Below, piece after piece: positions 25,428-33,660 of a stretch of DNA of 64,000 bases. The stretch is from an uncultured Roseburia sp. GTDB taxonomy: Bacteria; Bacillota; Clostridia; Lachnospirales; Lachnospiraceae. The notes beneath the pieces were generated by a model. That model was not told where the DNA came from. It ran no database searches and was given only the letters and a program-made list of their open reading frames with translations. Location of the stretch: positions 1 through 64,000 of the forward strand of contig CAJTOI010000015.1 in assembly GCA_910577925.1 (NCBI GenBank), written 5' to 3'. Each line of letters begins with the position of its first letter. Position 1 is the stretch's first letter. The translations under genes were made by a program, and so were the position numbers.

Positions 25428-26849
25428 TTAAAACGGTTTTTCTTTTCCGAGCCCTTTGCGGATTTCCGGGAGATATTTCTCCACATCCATCATCAGCACA
25501 CAGATTAACAGGATGACGCTCACAATCGCTCCAAGCCATCCGTAATCAAAGCGGATTGCCGTCACAACGGATTCCGGCTGCTGAATCATCTGTCCCATGG
25601 CAGGGAGCGCGCCCTCCGCCATATCCGCCCCGGCGTCGGCCATATCCATCGCCGGCTGAATATAACCCGACACGGCAAGAATCCACGCGGAGCAGGCGGA
25701 GCCAAAGCCGATACCGATTTTGGAACCGATGGACTGTGACGCCGACATCAGTCCCTCAGAGCGAATCCCGAATTTCCACTCTCCGTAGTCTGCCGCATCC
25801 GCGACAAACGCATACAATCCCGCGAACATCGGTGTGATGCCGAGCGACCGAATCACCGTGCCGACAATCACCATCGCAAGGTTATTCCCCGCCAGCCCCA
25901 CGATCGAAAAGCCGAGAATCATCAGAATCGCACCCGCGCTCATAAATGCCCGCTTGGAATACTTATTTGAGAAATACGGCATAAAGAACATTGCGACAAT
26001 ACCCGGCGCCATGCCCGCCGGCATCAGAAGCTCCATGTACATCGGGTTTCCCAACACCACATTGCAGTAATAAAACTGCGCGCCGATCGCGTTTCCGTTG
26101 ACAAAGAGAACCAACGCTCCCAAAATCAGCGCAATCCAGAAATACCTGTTTTTCAGAACCGCCGGAAGCTGTTCTCTCATCGGGACGGTACTCTTTCCTT
26201 TTCCGCCCATTCCCTGCTCCTCCGAACCGTCCATCCCGACCGTCTCCTTACAGAACACGCCGGTAATTAAAATCAGGCCTCCGGCAATCACGCCGAGAAC
26301 CACACCCGTCACCGTCCAGCCGAATGTGAGCTGCAGTCTCGTAATCAGTGTGCCGACCACCAGACCCGCAACGCTGTTAATGATGGAAGAGACGGTTGCC
26401 GTCGTATTCCTGTCCTTAAAATCACGCGTCATTCTCGCAAGCAGCGCAGCATGTGCAATCCCGAAAATCGTATACACAATGCAGTTTAAGAATATGTAGG
26501 TCGCATACGCATAGACAAGCTTCATTCCCGCACTCCACCCCTGCGGAACGCTCACAATCAGGATGATTCCGATACACATCATCGGCGCCGCAAGAATCAG
26601 CCAGGGGCGCGCCTTTCCCCATCTGGTATTGGTCTTGTCGACGATACCGCCCATCGCAAAGTCCGTGACGCCGTCTAACAGACGGCATACCAGAAACATC
26701 GTCGCTACCGCTGCCGCCGCAATTCCCGCCGTATCGGTATAATACGCGGTCAGAAATGTCGCCAGTAGCGTGCTCATCACGTTTCCTCCGCCGGCCCCGC
26801 ATCCATAACTGATCTTTTTCCACATTGGAATCTTTTGATTCTCATTCAT
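25428..26849 (-). CDS. GPH-family glycoside:cation symporter (MFS)
   Basis: First gene of the tannase operon. The 473-aa membrane protein shows the GPH signature region CRLLDGVTDFAMGGIVDKTN and about 12 transmembrane segments. GPH symporters usually import glycosides with Na+ or H+, so a galloylated glucose or another phenolic glucoside is a plausible cargo, although no transporter of this family is known to me for tannins. AGGAGGTAATT precedes the ATG. Its promoter (26930-26958) is divergent from lysR and carries the shared LysR-type operator at about -62. Confidence 0.87.
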   Translation of the reverse strand: MNENQKIPMWKKISYGCGAGGGNVMSTLLATFLTAYYTDTAGIAAAAVATMFLVCRLLDGVTDFAMGGIVDKTNTRWGKARPWLILAAPMMCIGIILIVSVPQGWSAGMKLVYAYATYIFLNCIVYTIFGIAHAALLARMTRDFKDRNTTATVSSIINSVAGLVVGTLITRLQLTFGWTVTGVVLGVIAGGLILITGVFCKETVGMDGSEEQGMGGKGKSTVPMREQLPAVLKNRYFWIALILGALVLFVNGNAIGAQFYYCNVVLGNPMYMELLMPAGMAPGIVAMFFMPYFSNKYSKRAFMSAGAILMILGFSIVGLAGNNLAMVIVGTVIRSLGITPMFAGLYAFVADAADYGEWKFGIRSEGLMSASQSIGSKIGIGFGSACSAWILAVSGYIQPAMDMADAGADMAEGALPAMGQMIQQPESVVTAIRFDYGWLGAIVSVILLICVLMMDVEKYLPEIRKGLGKEKPF

Positions 26850-26929
26850 TATGAATTACCTCCTCAAATCCTTTTGTTGACTGAAAGCTGTCTCGCGAAA
26901 CGCGGCATCTCTGTCCTGATGCCATCCTT

Positions 26930-26958
26930 ATTGTAGCTTTGCATTTCTTGACAAACAA
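26930..26958 (-). promoter_or_regulatory. promoter of the seven-gene tannase operon
   Basis: Minus-strand -35-like TTGTTT (26953-26958), 17-base spacer and -10 TACAAT (26930-26935). The weak -35 fits an activator-dependent promoter. The start would be near 26924, placing the operator centre (26986) at about -62. Confidence 0.65.
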
Positions 26959-26976
26959 TTCTGTTTCCCCTATGAT
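26948..26976 (+). promoter_or_regulatory. lysR promoter
   Basis: Plus-strand -35 TTGACA (26948-26953), exactly 17 bases, then -10 TATGAT (26971-26976). The -10 box overlaps the operator at 26974-26998, the usual arrangement for LysR-family autorepression. Confidence 0.75.
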
Positions 26977-26998
26977 TAAGTCATACTTGGAATTAATC
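26974..26998. promoter_or_regulatory. LysR-type operator, copy 1
   Basis: Imperfect dyad with outer arms GATTAA (26974-26979) and TTAATC (26993-26998); extended arms GATTAAGTC and GAATTAATC pair at 8 of 9 positions. It matches copy 2 at 30065-30089 at 22 of 25 bases, differing only in the three central bases CTT versus ACA. It has the T-N11-A style of LysR regulator sites. Confidence 0.8.
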
Positions 26999-27021
26999 AT
27001 CCGCACCTGATGGAGGGAACA

Positions 27022-27957
27022 ATGAATACCGCCTATTTGAAAGAATTTACCGTTCTCGCAGAGGTCAAAAATTTCTGGGAAGCCTCCGAGCGTCTCTATC
27101 TCAACCAGTCCACACTCTCGAAGCATATCAAGCTTATGGAGACCGAGCTCGGCGTGCCGCTCTTTACGCGCACAACCCGCCGTGTGGAACTGACAAGATA
27201 CGGAGAAGCCCTGCTCCCCTATGCCCAGTCCATCATTCGGGCGGAGTTTGAATATTCCACGCTTCTGATGCAGATTCAAAACTCGGAAAAGGGTACGTTA
27301 AGTCTCGGAACAATTCCCTCGATGCCGCAGTACAATATCACCGGCCTGCTGTCCGCCTTTCAGAAACGCTACCCGAACGCCTCCGTCAAAATCACGGAGG
27401 ACGACCCAAAAAATCTGTTCCGGCTCCTGCTAAACGGAAAATGCGAACTGATCTTCACGCGGGAAACCAAATTATCCTTTGAAAAAAACTTTATGGAAGA
27501 CACAAGTGTTGTCCGCATCCCGTATATCCACGACCATCTGATCGCTCTGCTCCCAAAAAAGCACCGCCTTGCCGATTCGCCGTCGCTTGCCCTGCGCGAA
27601 TTAAAGGACGAAAGCTTTTGTTTCGTCAAGGAAGACTCTCTGATGTACGACATCTGCGTCAGCGCCTGTCAGGCCGCGGGCTTCATCCCTGAGATTACAT
27701 TCACAAGCCACCGGATTGACAGTATTTTAGACATGGTTTCCGCGGGTTCACATGCCGCGCTGCTGATGGACCGGCACCTGCTGCCGCCCGATAAGGCTCC
27801 TTACGCCGGCGATCTGCCGTGGGTTTCCGTGGATATCACTCCCCACATCTGCTCACAGGTTTCCCTCTGCTATTTAAAAGAGCAGAGACTGTCCGTCTCT
27901 GCTCAGAACTTTGTCGCTCTCTGCAGGCAAATGTGTATTCAGAACCGTACGGATTGA
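27022..27957 (+). CDS. LysR-family transcriptional regulator of the tannase/decarboxylase regulon
   Basis: A 311-aa regulator. The N-terminal winged helix-turn-helix has MNTAYLKEFTVLAEVKNFWE and LYLNQSTLSKHIKLMETELG; the rest is a periplasmic-binding-like effector domain. The ATG at 27022 follows GGAGGGAACA. It is divergent from the transporter-tannase operon and convergent with ubiX, whose 3' end it overlaps by 19 bases. Identical operators at both target promoters support control of both by this protein. Gallate or a related phenolic is the natural guess for the effector, by analogy with TanR of lactobacilli. Confidence 0.9.
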   Translation: MNTAYLKEFTVLAEVKNFWEASERLYLNQSTLSKHIKLMETELGVPLFTRTTRRVELTRYGEALLPYAQSIIRAEFEYSTLLMQIQNSEKGTLSLGTIPSMPQYNITGLLSAFQKRYPNASVKITEDDPKNLFRLLLNGKCELIFTRETKLSFEKNFMEDTSVVRIPYIHDHLIALLPKKHRLADSPSLALRELKDESFCFVKEDSLMYDICVSACQAAGFIPEITFTSHRIDSILDMVSAGSHAALLMDRHLLPPDKAPYAGDLPWVSVDITPHICSQVSLCYLKEQRLSVSAQNFVALCRQMCIQNRTD

Positions 27958-28529
27958 ATCCCCTCCCACCGCCTGTATTCCGGCGTTTCAACCCCAAACG
28001 GCTCCACGAGTTTCGCGGCGCTGTGATACGTCATCTCCTCCACGGAACCCGGTCTGATATAATATGTCAGCATCGGCGGGATAATCCTGACTCCCGGCAC
28101 CACGGACAGTTCATACATATTGCGCAGATGGACGGCGCTGAGCGGCGTCTCACGCGCGGCAAGCACCAGCGTGCGCTGCTCCTTTAAGGTGACATCCGCC
28201 GCCCGTAAAATGAGATTGTCCGCATAGCCTCCATGAATGCCGGCAAGCGTTTTCATGCTGCACGGGACAATCAGCATCCCCTCCGTCCGAAAAGAGCCGC
28301 TTGCAGGGCCCTCTCCGATTTCCGTAAAGCCGTACACCCTGTCCGCAAGCGCTTCGATCTCTTCCGCCGTTTTATCGGTCTCATGTTTTAACGTAAGCCT
28401 TGCTCCCTTGCTCATAATCAGCCCCGTCTCAAACCGACCGTCCGCTTTTATCAGCTTTAAGCACTGTATGAGCAGCGGGCTTCCGCTCGCGCCGGTCGCC
28501 GCCACAATGATTCTCTTTTTCATTTTCAT
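27939..28529 (-). CDS. ubiX: UbiX-family flavin prenyltransferase (LpdB-like)
   Basis: Makes prenylated FMN, the cofactor of UbiD decarboxylases, from FMN and dimethylallyl phosphate. The 196-aa protein has the FMN site VAATGASGSPL and the conserved PCSMKTLAGIHGGYADNL and LVLAARETPLSAVHLRNM segments. The ATG at 28529 overlaps the ubiD stop as ATGA, with AGGTGG upstream, so the two are translationally coupled. The 3' end overlaps convergent lysR. Beside a gallate-decarboxylase-like UbiD it corresponds to LpdB. Confidence 0.93.
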   Translation of the reverse strand: MKMKKRIIVAATGASGSPLLIQCLKLIKADGRFETGLIMSKGARLTLKHETDKTAEEIEALADRVYGFTEIGEGPASGSFRTEGMLIVPCSMKTLAGIHGGYADNLILRAADVTLKEQRTLVLAARETPLSAVHLRNMYELSVVPGVRIIPPMLTYYIRPGSVEEMTYHSAAKLVEPFGVETPEYRRWEGIQSVRF

Positions 28530-29986
28530 AACCACCTTTTTGCATCCACATCCAGAAACCGTGCGCGCACAAAGCGCTGCTTTTGGTCAAACGGAACCGT
28601 ACAGTCAAAAATTGTCTTGCATGCGATACCGTGGTCGCGGATACTCGCGTCGCAGGCCGGGTCATTCGACGGATCCAGCGGATGGCAGCGCACGCCCGGG
28701 ATTGTGATGATGTCCGCATCCCCCTGAAACCTCGTGTTCATCGCCCACAGCACGTCATTCATATCAAACGGGTCCACATCCTCATCCACGAGAAACACAT
28801 GCTTTAACTCACTAAAGGCTGACAGCGCCAGCAGTGCGGCCTGCCTCTGCCGCCCCTCATCGCTTGGGAGCGTTTTCTTAAATTGTAACACCGCCATAAA
28901 CTTTCCGCCTCCCGGCGTCGGACAGTACACGTTCTGCAACCGGCCCGGCATCGCTTTCTCAATCATGCCATAGATACTGGCTTCGGTCGGTATGCCCGCC
29001 ATCGACACATGCTCCTCGCTCGGACCGATACAGGTCTGCATAATCGGATTCCTGCGATGTGTCACGGCAGTCACTTTAATCAGCCGGCAGTCGCTGCTCG
29101 CAGGCCCCGTGTATCCCGGAAATTCCGGCATCGCATAGCCCGTATGACTGTTCTGATCCTCCTGCACGCGCACGTTCGGAATCACTTCCCCCTCTATCAC
29201 ATACTCCGCATTGGCGATCGCCCGCTGGTTTACCGTCAGACACTGCGCCAGTTCCACCGGCTCATTCCGAAGCGCGCCCGCGACCGCAAGCTCGTCATAG
29301 CCCATCGGCGTCGTCGGCGGTTCAAAGCACGATCCGATTTCAATCGCCGGATCCACCCCTATGCTAACGGATATCGGAAGTCTCTGCCCCAGTTCCTCCG
29401 CCCGATCCGCCATCGCGCCGATATGTCTTGCACCCGGCGTAAAAAAGATGGACATCTCGTCCTTTCCCTGGATACATAACCGGTGAATCGTGACGTCGCC
29501 TACCCCGGTATCCGGGTGCGTCGCATAGCACATTCCAAGCGTGATATACGGCCCGGCGTCATCCGGGGTATTCGTCGGCGCCGGAACTAGCCGATACAGA
29601 TCGAAATCGGCATCGTCCGCGCTATGCACGACCTCCTGACACGGGGCCGGCGCAGACGTCAGCACCGGCGCAATCGGATGATCCACACTGTGATACAGCT
29701 TTTTCCCCAGCTCCCCGGCTTCGCAGTCAAGCAAAGCCGCCACGCGCCTGCGGCTTGCCAGCACGCCGATCGCGACGCTTGCTCCCGGATGCCCTTTCAC
29801 ATTATGAAACACCATCGCAGGCCCCTCCTTCGTCGGACGCATACAGGTCCCGCCCGCGCCGATGTGACGGTATACCCCCGCAAGCTCCGCCATCGGCTCC
29901 ACCTCCACATCCGTCTCCGCGAGCTGTCCGGGCATATCTTTCAATCGTTCCAGCGCGCTCCGCAAATCTCTCACTTTATCAGCCAT
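28526..29986 (-). CDS. lpdC: UbiD-family decarboxylase, LpdC-type (probable gallate decarboxylase)
   Basis: Non-oxidative aromatic acid decarboxylase using prenylated FMN. The 486-aa protein starts MADKVRDLRSALERLKDMPG and carries TDVEVEPMAELAGVYRHIGA, EEHVSMAGIPTEASIYG, LVDEDVDPFDMNDVLWAMNT and RFQGDADI with HPLDPS. As I remember it, this follows the L. plantarum LpdC sequence almost segment by segment. Gallate to pyrogallol, or protocatechuate to catechol, is therefore the expected reaction. AAGGAGAGACG precedes the ATG. It forms a two-gene operon with ubiX under the operator shared with the tannase operon. Other hydroxybenzoates cannot be excluded. Confidence 0.88.
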   Translation of the reverse strand: MADKVRDLRSALERLKDMPGQLAETDVEVEPMAELAGVYRHIGAGGTCMRPTKEGPAMVFHNVKGHPGASVAIGVLASRRRVAALLDCEAGELGKKLYHSVDHPIAPVLTSAPAPCQEVVHSADDADFDLYRLVPAPTNTPDDAGPYITLGMCYATHPDTGVGDVTIHRLCIQGKDEMSIFFTPGARHIGAMADRAEELGQRLPISVSIGVDPAIEIGSCFEPPTTPMGYDELAVAGALRNEPVELAQCLTVNQRAIANAEYVIEGEVIPNVRVQEDQNSHTGYAMPEFPGYTGPASSDCRLIKVTAVTHRRNPIMQTCIGPSEEHVSMAGIPTEASIYGMIEKAMPGRLQNVYCPTPGGGKFMAVLQFKKTLPSDEGRQRQAALLALSAFSELKHVFLVDEDVDPFDMNDVLWAMNTRFQGDADIITIPGVRCHPLDPSNDPACDASIRDHGIACKTIFDCTVPFDQKQRFVRARFLDVDAKRWL

Positions 29987-30019
29987 CGTCGTCTCTCCTT
30001 CCGTATTACGTTTGCCCTT

Positions 30020-30049
30020 ATTATAGAAAAATCTGCCCGCCGGTAACAA
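30020..30049 (-). promoter_or_regulatory. ubiD-ubiX promoter
   Basis: Minus-strand -35-like TTGTTA (30044-30049), 18-base spacer, -10 TATAAT (30020-30025). The start near 30014 puts operator copy 2 (centre 30077) at about -63, the same geometry as at the tannase operon. Confidence 0.7.
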
Positions 30050-30064
30050 TTCCTCTTTTTCCCG

Positions 30065-30089
30065 GATTAAGTCATAACAGGAATTAATC
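30065..30089. promoter_or_regulatory. LysR-type operator, copy 2
   Basis: Same dyad as copy 1, with arms GATTAA (30065-30070) and TTAATC (30084-30089) and identical flanking bases inside; 22 of 25 positions match. It connects ubiD-ubiX to the LysR regulator at 27022. Confidence 0.8.
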
Positions 30090-30121
30090 GTTCAACTGCC
30101 GGTAAGTCGAAATAATAACAA

Positions 30122-30301
30122 TCACAACACAAAAACGGCATTCCCGTAAGAGCCGGGATAAGAGGCGTTGGCAATAAATATCTGATCGACGATGTTGTAC
30201 AGCGCGCCCACAAGGAGCGAGATGGTGCAGGGGACCGCATATTTCCCCATCAGCCGCGAAATCGGCTCCTCCAATAAAAAAGAACTTTTTTTCGTTTCCA
30301 T
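30122..30301 (-). pseudogene. N-terminal fragment of a MATE transporter
   Basis: A 59-aa frame starts at an ATG (30301) with a good AAGGAG ribosome site and reads METKKSSFLLEEPISRLMGK followed by YAVPCTISLLVGALYNIVDQ and IFIANASY, a typical MATE N-terminus. It ends at TGA 30122-30124 after about one and a half membrane segments instead of about 440 residues. The rest of the gene is absent; ubiD control sequences follow. I read it as a truncated remnant. Confidence 0.75.
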
Positions 30302-30509
30302 GTTTTTCTCCTTCTATGCAAAAACAGCGCATAACCCCGGCTGCTGAAATTACGCCAAAGGCTACACGCTGAATATACATAACAATAATATTTTGTAAAC
30401 AAAAAACGCATGGCAATCAACCGGATTTACACAGTTTATGCCACACGTTTTTTCTAAAATATGCCAAAATTTGCAGTCTGTCAAATAGGCAAAATCACCA
30501 AATGTGCGA
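30302..30509. other. intergenic, AT-rich, no gene seen
   Basis: About 200 bases between the MATE fragment and the end of the GH3 remnant. It contains A/T-rich sequence that may include the old promoter of the MATE fragment. No convincing hairpin terminator or gene was found. Confidence 0.5.
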
Positions 30510-33180
30510 TCAGCCCACTTTCTTTGCCGCCCTTCTCTCCTTTCTCGCCTGCTTCCTCGCAAGATGCTTCTTCGTGCCCCACAGACAGTAGCCTCCGTAC
30601 ACGCCTCCGACGAAAATCAACGCCATCACAACGACAAGCACATAGACCAGCTTCTGCCAGCCGGCTTTGACGTTCATAACCTTCGTGTCTCTGTCGACGC
30701 CGTTCATCGCGTTGCTGTTTGCAACCACATATAGGAACCTGTGAGCCGCCGTGCGCGCGTTTTGCATCACGCCGGCGGTCAGTTCTTCGTCCGTCAGCTT
30801 CCACATATTATTTGCGGTATTCAGCCACATATCATTTCCTGCGGCAAGACCGGCGCGGATGTCGCAGTAATTAAAACTCGGGAAAGAGGTCTGGTCTGTG
30901 ATGACAAAACCGTTAAAATCCCACTCGCCGCGGACGATATTCGTCATTACACCATCGTGCGCGCCCATCCAGCGTGCCCCGACCCGGTTCATGCTGCTCA
31001 TGATCCCGTTTGCATTTCCTTCCGTGATCGCAAGCTCAAACGGCTTTAAATAAATTTCTCTGGCCGCCTGCTCATTGGAAAATACAGCTCCGCCGATCCG
31101 GTTTGTCTCCTGGTCATTTAACGCAAAATGCTTGATCGTGACAATTCCGCCCATCGCCTGCACGCCTGCCACTTCCGCGGCGCCCATCTTTCCGGATAAG
31201 AAGGCGTCCTCCGAATAATACTCAAAATTACGGCCGCTGCGCGCCGTTCTGTGGATATTCATGGCCGGCGCATACCACACGGCAACGCCGGAGGACAGGC
31301 TGTCCTCTCCGATAAGGCGGCCAAATTCCTCCACCAGATCCAGATTCCATGTAGAGGCCACTACAACTTCGGGCGGATACGCCATACAGCTTAAGTTGCC
31401 GCCCGCGAGCGTACTCGGCATCCGCGTTTTCCTCCGGCACGGGAACGGCCAAATCCGCCAGAAGTTCCTCCGGCGCCTCAAAGCTGCCTTCCGCGTAAAG
31501 CGCGGGCCAGGCGCCCGTCCAGTCGCTCCGGCTCAGATACGCAAAGTCCGCATCGTAAAAACGGATATCCACGTCCGTCATCTGATTTTCGATTTTCTCT
31601 CCGGTCACGGCCGATACCGCATAAGTGTCTGCATCTGTCTGCTCCTGCGTGTATGTAAATACCATCGCCGCATCCCCGTCCGCCGTCATGCCGTCTGCGG
31701 CGGTTTTTCCTTTAGCGGAAAGGATATGGTTTAATGCCTCATGCGCATTTTTCCCGGCTGCAAGATAATAGTCTCCAGCCTCCGCGATATAGGTGCCGTA
31801 TCCTTCGCTGTCATAGACTTTCAGCGCCTCCTTCGGAGCCGTCACGGTAACAGTCTCTTTTTCTCCCGGTGCAAGAAGCGCGGTCTTTGCAAAACCTGCC
31901 AGCTCAACGGAGGCTTTCTCAATATGATTTGCGATATCATATTCCGTGTAGGGAGACTGCAGATACACCTGCACGGTCTCCTTTCCTGCCGCATCCCCGG
32001 TGTTTTCCACGGTCACGGATGCTTCAAACGCATCCCCGTTCTCCGTCACCGCATAATCCGACCAGGCAAATTCCGTGTAGGACAGTCCGTAGCCGAACGG
32101 AAACTGCACCTCGGCCGCATAATCATAATTCACTGCGGATTCCGTTCCAAGAACCACATCCTCATATCTCGTCTCATAGTAACGGTATCCCACATAGATA
32201 CCTTCCGCGTAAACCATATACTTGTTCCCGGCTTCCACCTGGCTGTTTACAATCGTATAATCACCGAAATTTACGGCGGCTGGCGCCCAGGCGGGATTGT
32301 AAGCGTAGGTGTCCACAAGACGGCCCGACGGGTTTACCGTTCCGTTTAACGCCTCCCCGACCGCGTCCACGCCGCACTGTCCGAATGCTCCGATCCACAG
32401 ACATGCGTCTACGCTGCCGTCTTCGAGCACAGACAAATTCATCGGGTTCGTCGTGTTTAAAAGCAGCACCACCGTATCAAACTTTTCCTGCGCAAGCTTT
32501 ATCAGATCCACTTCCTCCGCGGTAAATTCCAGATACTCCGCCGGGAGGTCCATGCTCTCGCTTCCCCCGCGGCCGATCACGACAATTCCGGCGTCGCCGT
32601 ACGCCTCCATGCTCTGCAGCACATCCTCGGTGTACTCCGACTGCGGCGCCTCGTGCGCCGCCAGATTCCCGGCTCCGGTCACACTCGGCGTCTCTTTCCG
32701 GTAGCCGGCTCCGGCCCCGGTCTCATAGAAATCCCATAACGTCCCGTTTACCTCAAAGCCCGCGCTCTCCAGCGCATCTTTAAGATTTCCGGCTTTCGAA
32801 GTGTCTACCGAACCGGCTCCGGCTCCCCCGTAGACCAGATCCACGGAATTTTGTCCGAGCAGGCTCACCCTCGCCCCCTGCGCAAGCGGCAGCGCCCGGT
32901 TTTCGTTTTGAAGCAGCACCATGCCCTCCCGCTCTAACTCTCTGCACATCTCCTCGGCAGCGAGCGCCATCTCCTCTTCCGTCGAATATACACTCTCATA
33001 ATACTGCGGGTTGCTTCCGCCTTTTGTCTCCACCGTGGACTGCCCGAGCGCCATACTGATCATCGCCGCGTAGTTGTTCGCCAGCGGAATCGCCACCGCC
33101 GCTGCGGCCGTCAAAAGCGTGACGACCAGTATCAGACATACGGCAAGCACCCTCTTTAAAATTTTTGCAAGTGTTCCCAT
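30510..33180 (-). pseudogene. permuted membrane-anchored GH3 glycosidase with internal deletion and frameshift
   Basis: The 5' part (33180 to about 31400) starts MGTLAKILKRVLAVCLILVV, an N-terminal membrane anchor. It continues with the GH3 C-terminal-type domain (RVSLLGQNSVDLVYGGAGAG, VVIGRGGSESMDLP) and a fibronectin-III-like domain. The 3' part, in another frame, carries the catalytic domain pieces AMNIHRTARSGRNFEYYSED, VTIKHFALNDQETNR and FNGFVITDQTSF, then a C-terminal membrane helix and a Lys/Arg-rich tail. Between PEENADAEY and LSCMAYPPEVVVAS roughly 80 residues expected in relatives are missing and the frame changes near 31395-31430. GGGGAGG precedes the ATG. The gene is probably dead. 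Confidence 0.8.
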
Positions 33181-33246
33181 AAATACCTCCCCTATAATGT
33201 GATACATTCATTCTAAGATGAGCGTTATCTGTCATACAATCAAAAG

Positions 33247-33660
33247 TCACAGCGATACTACCGTATTCTCCGCGATCAGCCGCAGCACTCTTCCCGCGCT
33301 CCGCTTTAAGTCCGAGAGCAGCGCCTCACCCGATTCCACGCCCGCTACAATCGCTTCCACCTGGTCGGGCCGCCCCGGCAAAATGACATTCAGGATTCCG
33401 TGCGGCTCATACAGTTTGCTCGTCGTCGTTCCGCTCGCTTCCATCGCGGTCACGAGACGCTCCCCTCTTGTTCCTCCGCCGGCATCGTCGCGCGCCGTCA
33501 CCGTCCAGTAATATCTCGCGTGCGGGTTTAACGCAAGCGGGACTTCCGTCCCGAGCGAATCCGCATGCTCCTGATATCCGGTATCCGTCAGTATATCCGT
33601 AAATTCCGCATCCGTCCCTTTCCGGTATCCGGCCCGCCATGATACCGCCGTCGCCGTCAC
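33247..33660 (-). pseudogene. chimeric remnant: rhamnosidase-like N-terminal piece joined to a GH3 tail
   Basis: A 137-codon frame starts at a GTG overlapping the GH2 stop. Residues 1 to about 70 (ISWRAGYRKG-like SWRAGYRKGTDAEFTDIL, NPHARYYWTVTARDDAGG) resemble the Fn3-like N-terminus of alpha-L-rhamnosidases. The remainder (GILNVILPGRPDQVEAIVAG, LLSDLKRSAGRVLRLIAENT) resembles the end of a GH3 catalytic domain. Neither enzyme is otherwise present here. The two pieces are joined in frame, so a short protein could still be made. Family calls are moderate. Confidence 0.55.

Noticed and set aside
31395..31440. Programmed frameshift joining the two GH3 parts
   Set aside because: No slippery heptamer with a downstream structure was seen, and residues expected between the two parts are missing, so a deletion explains it better.
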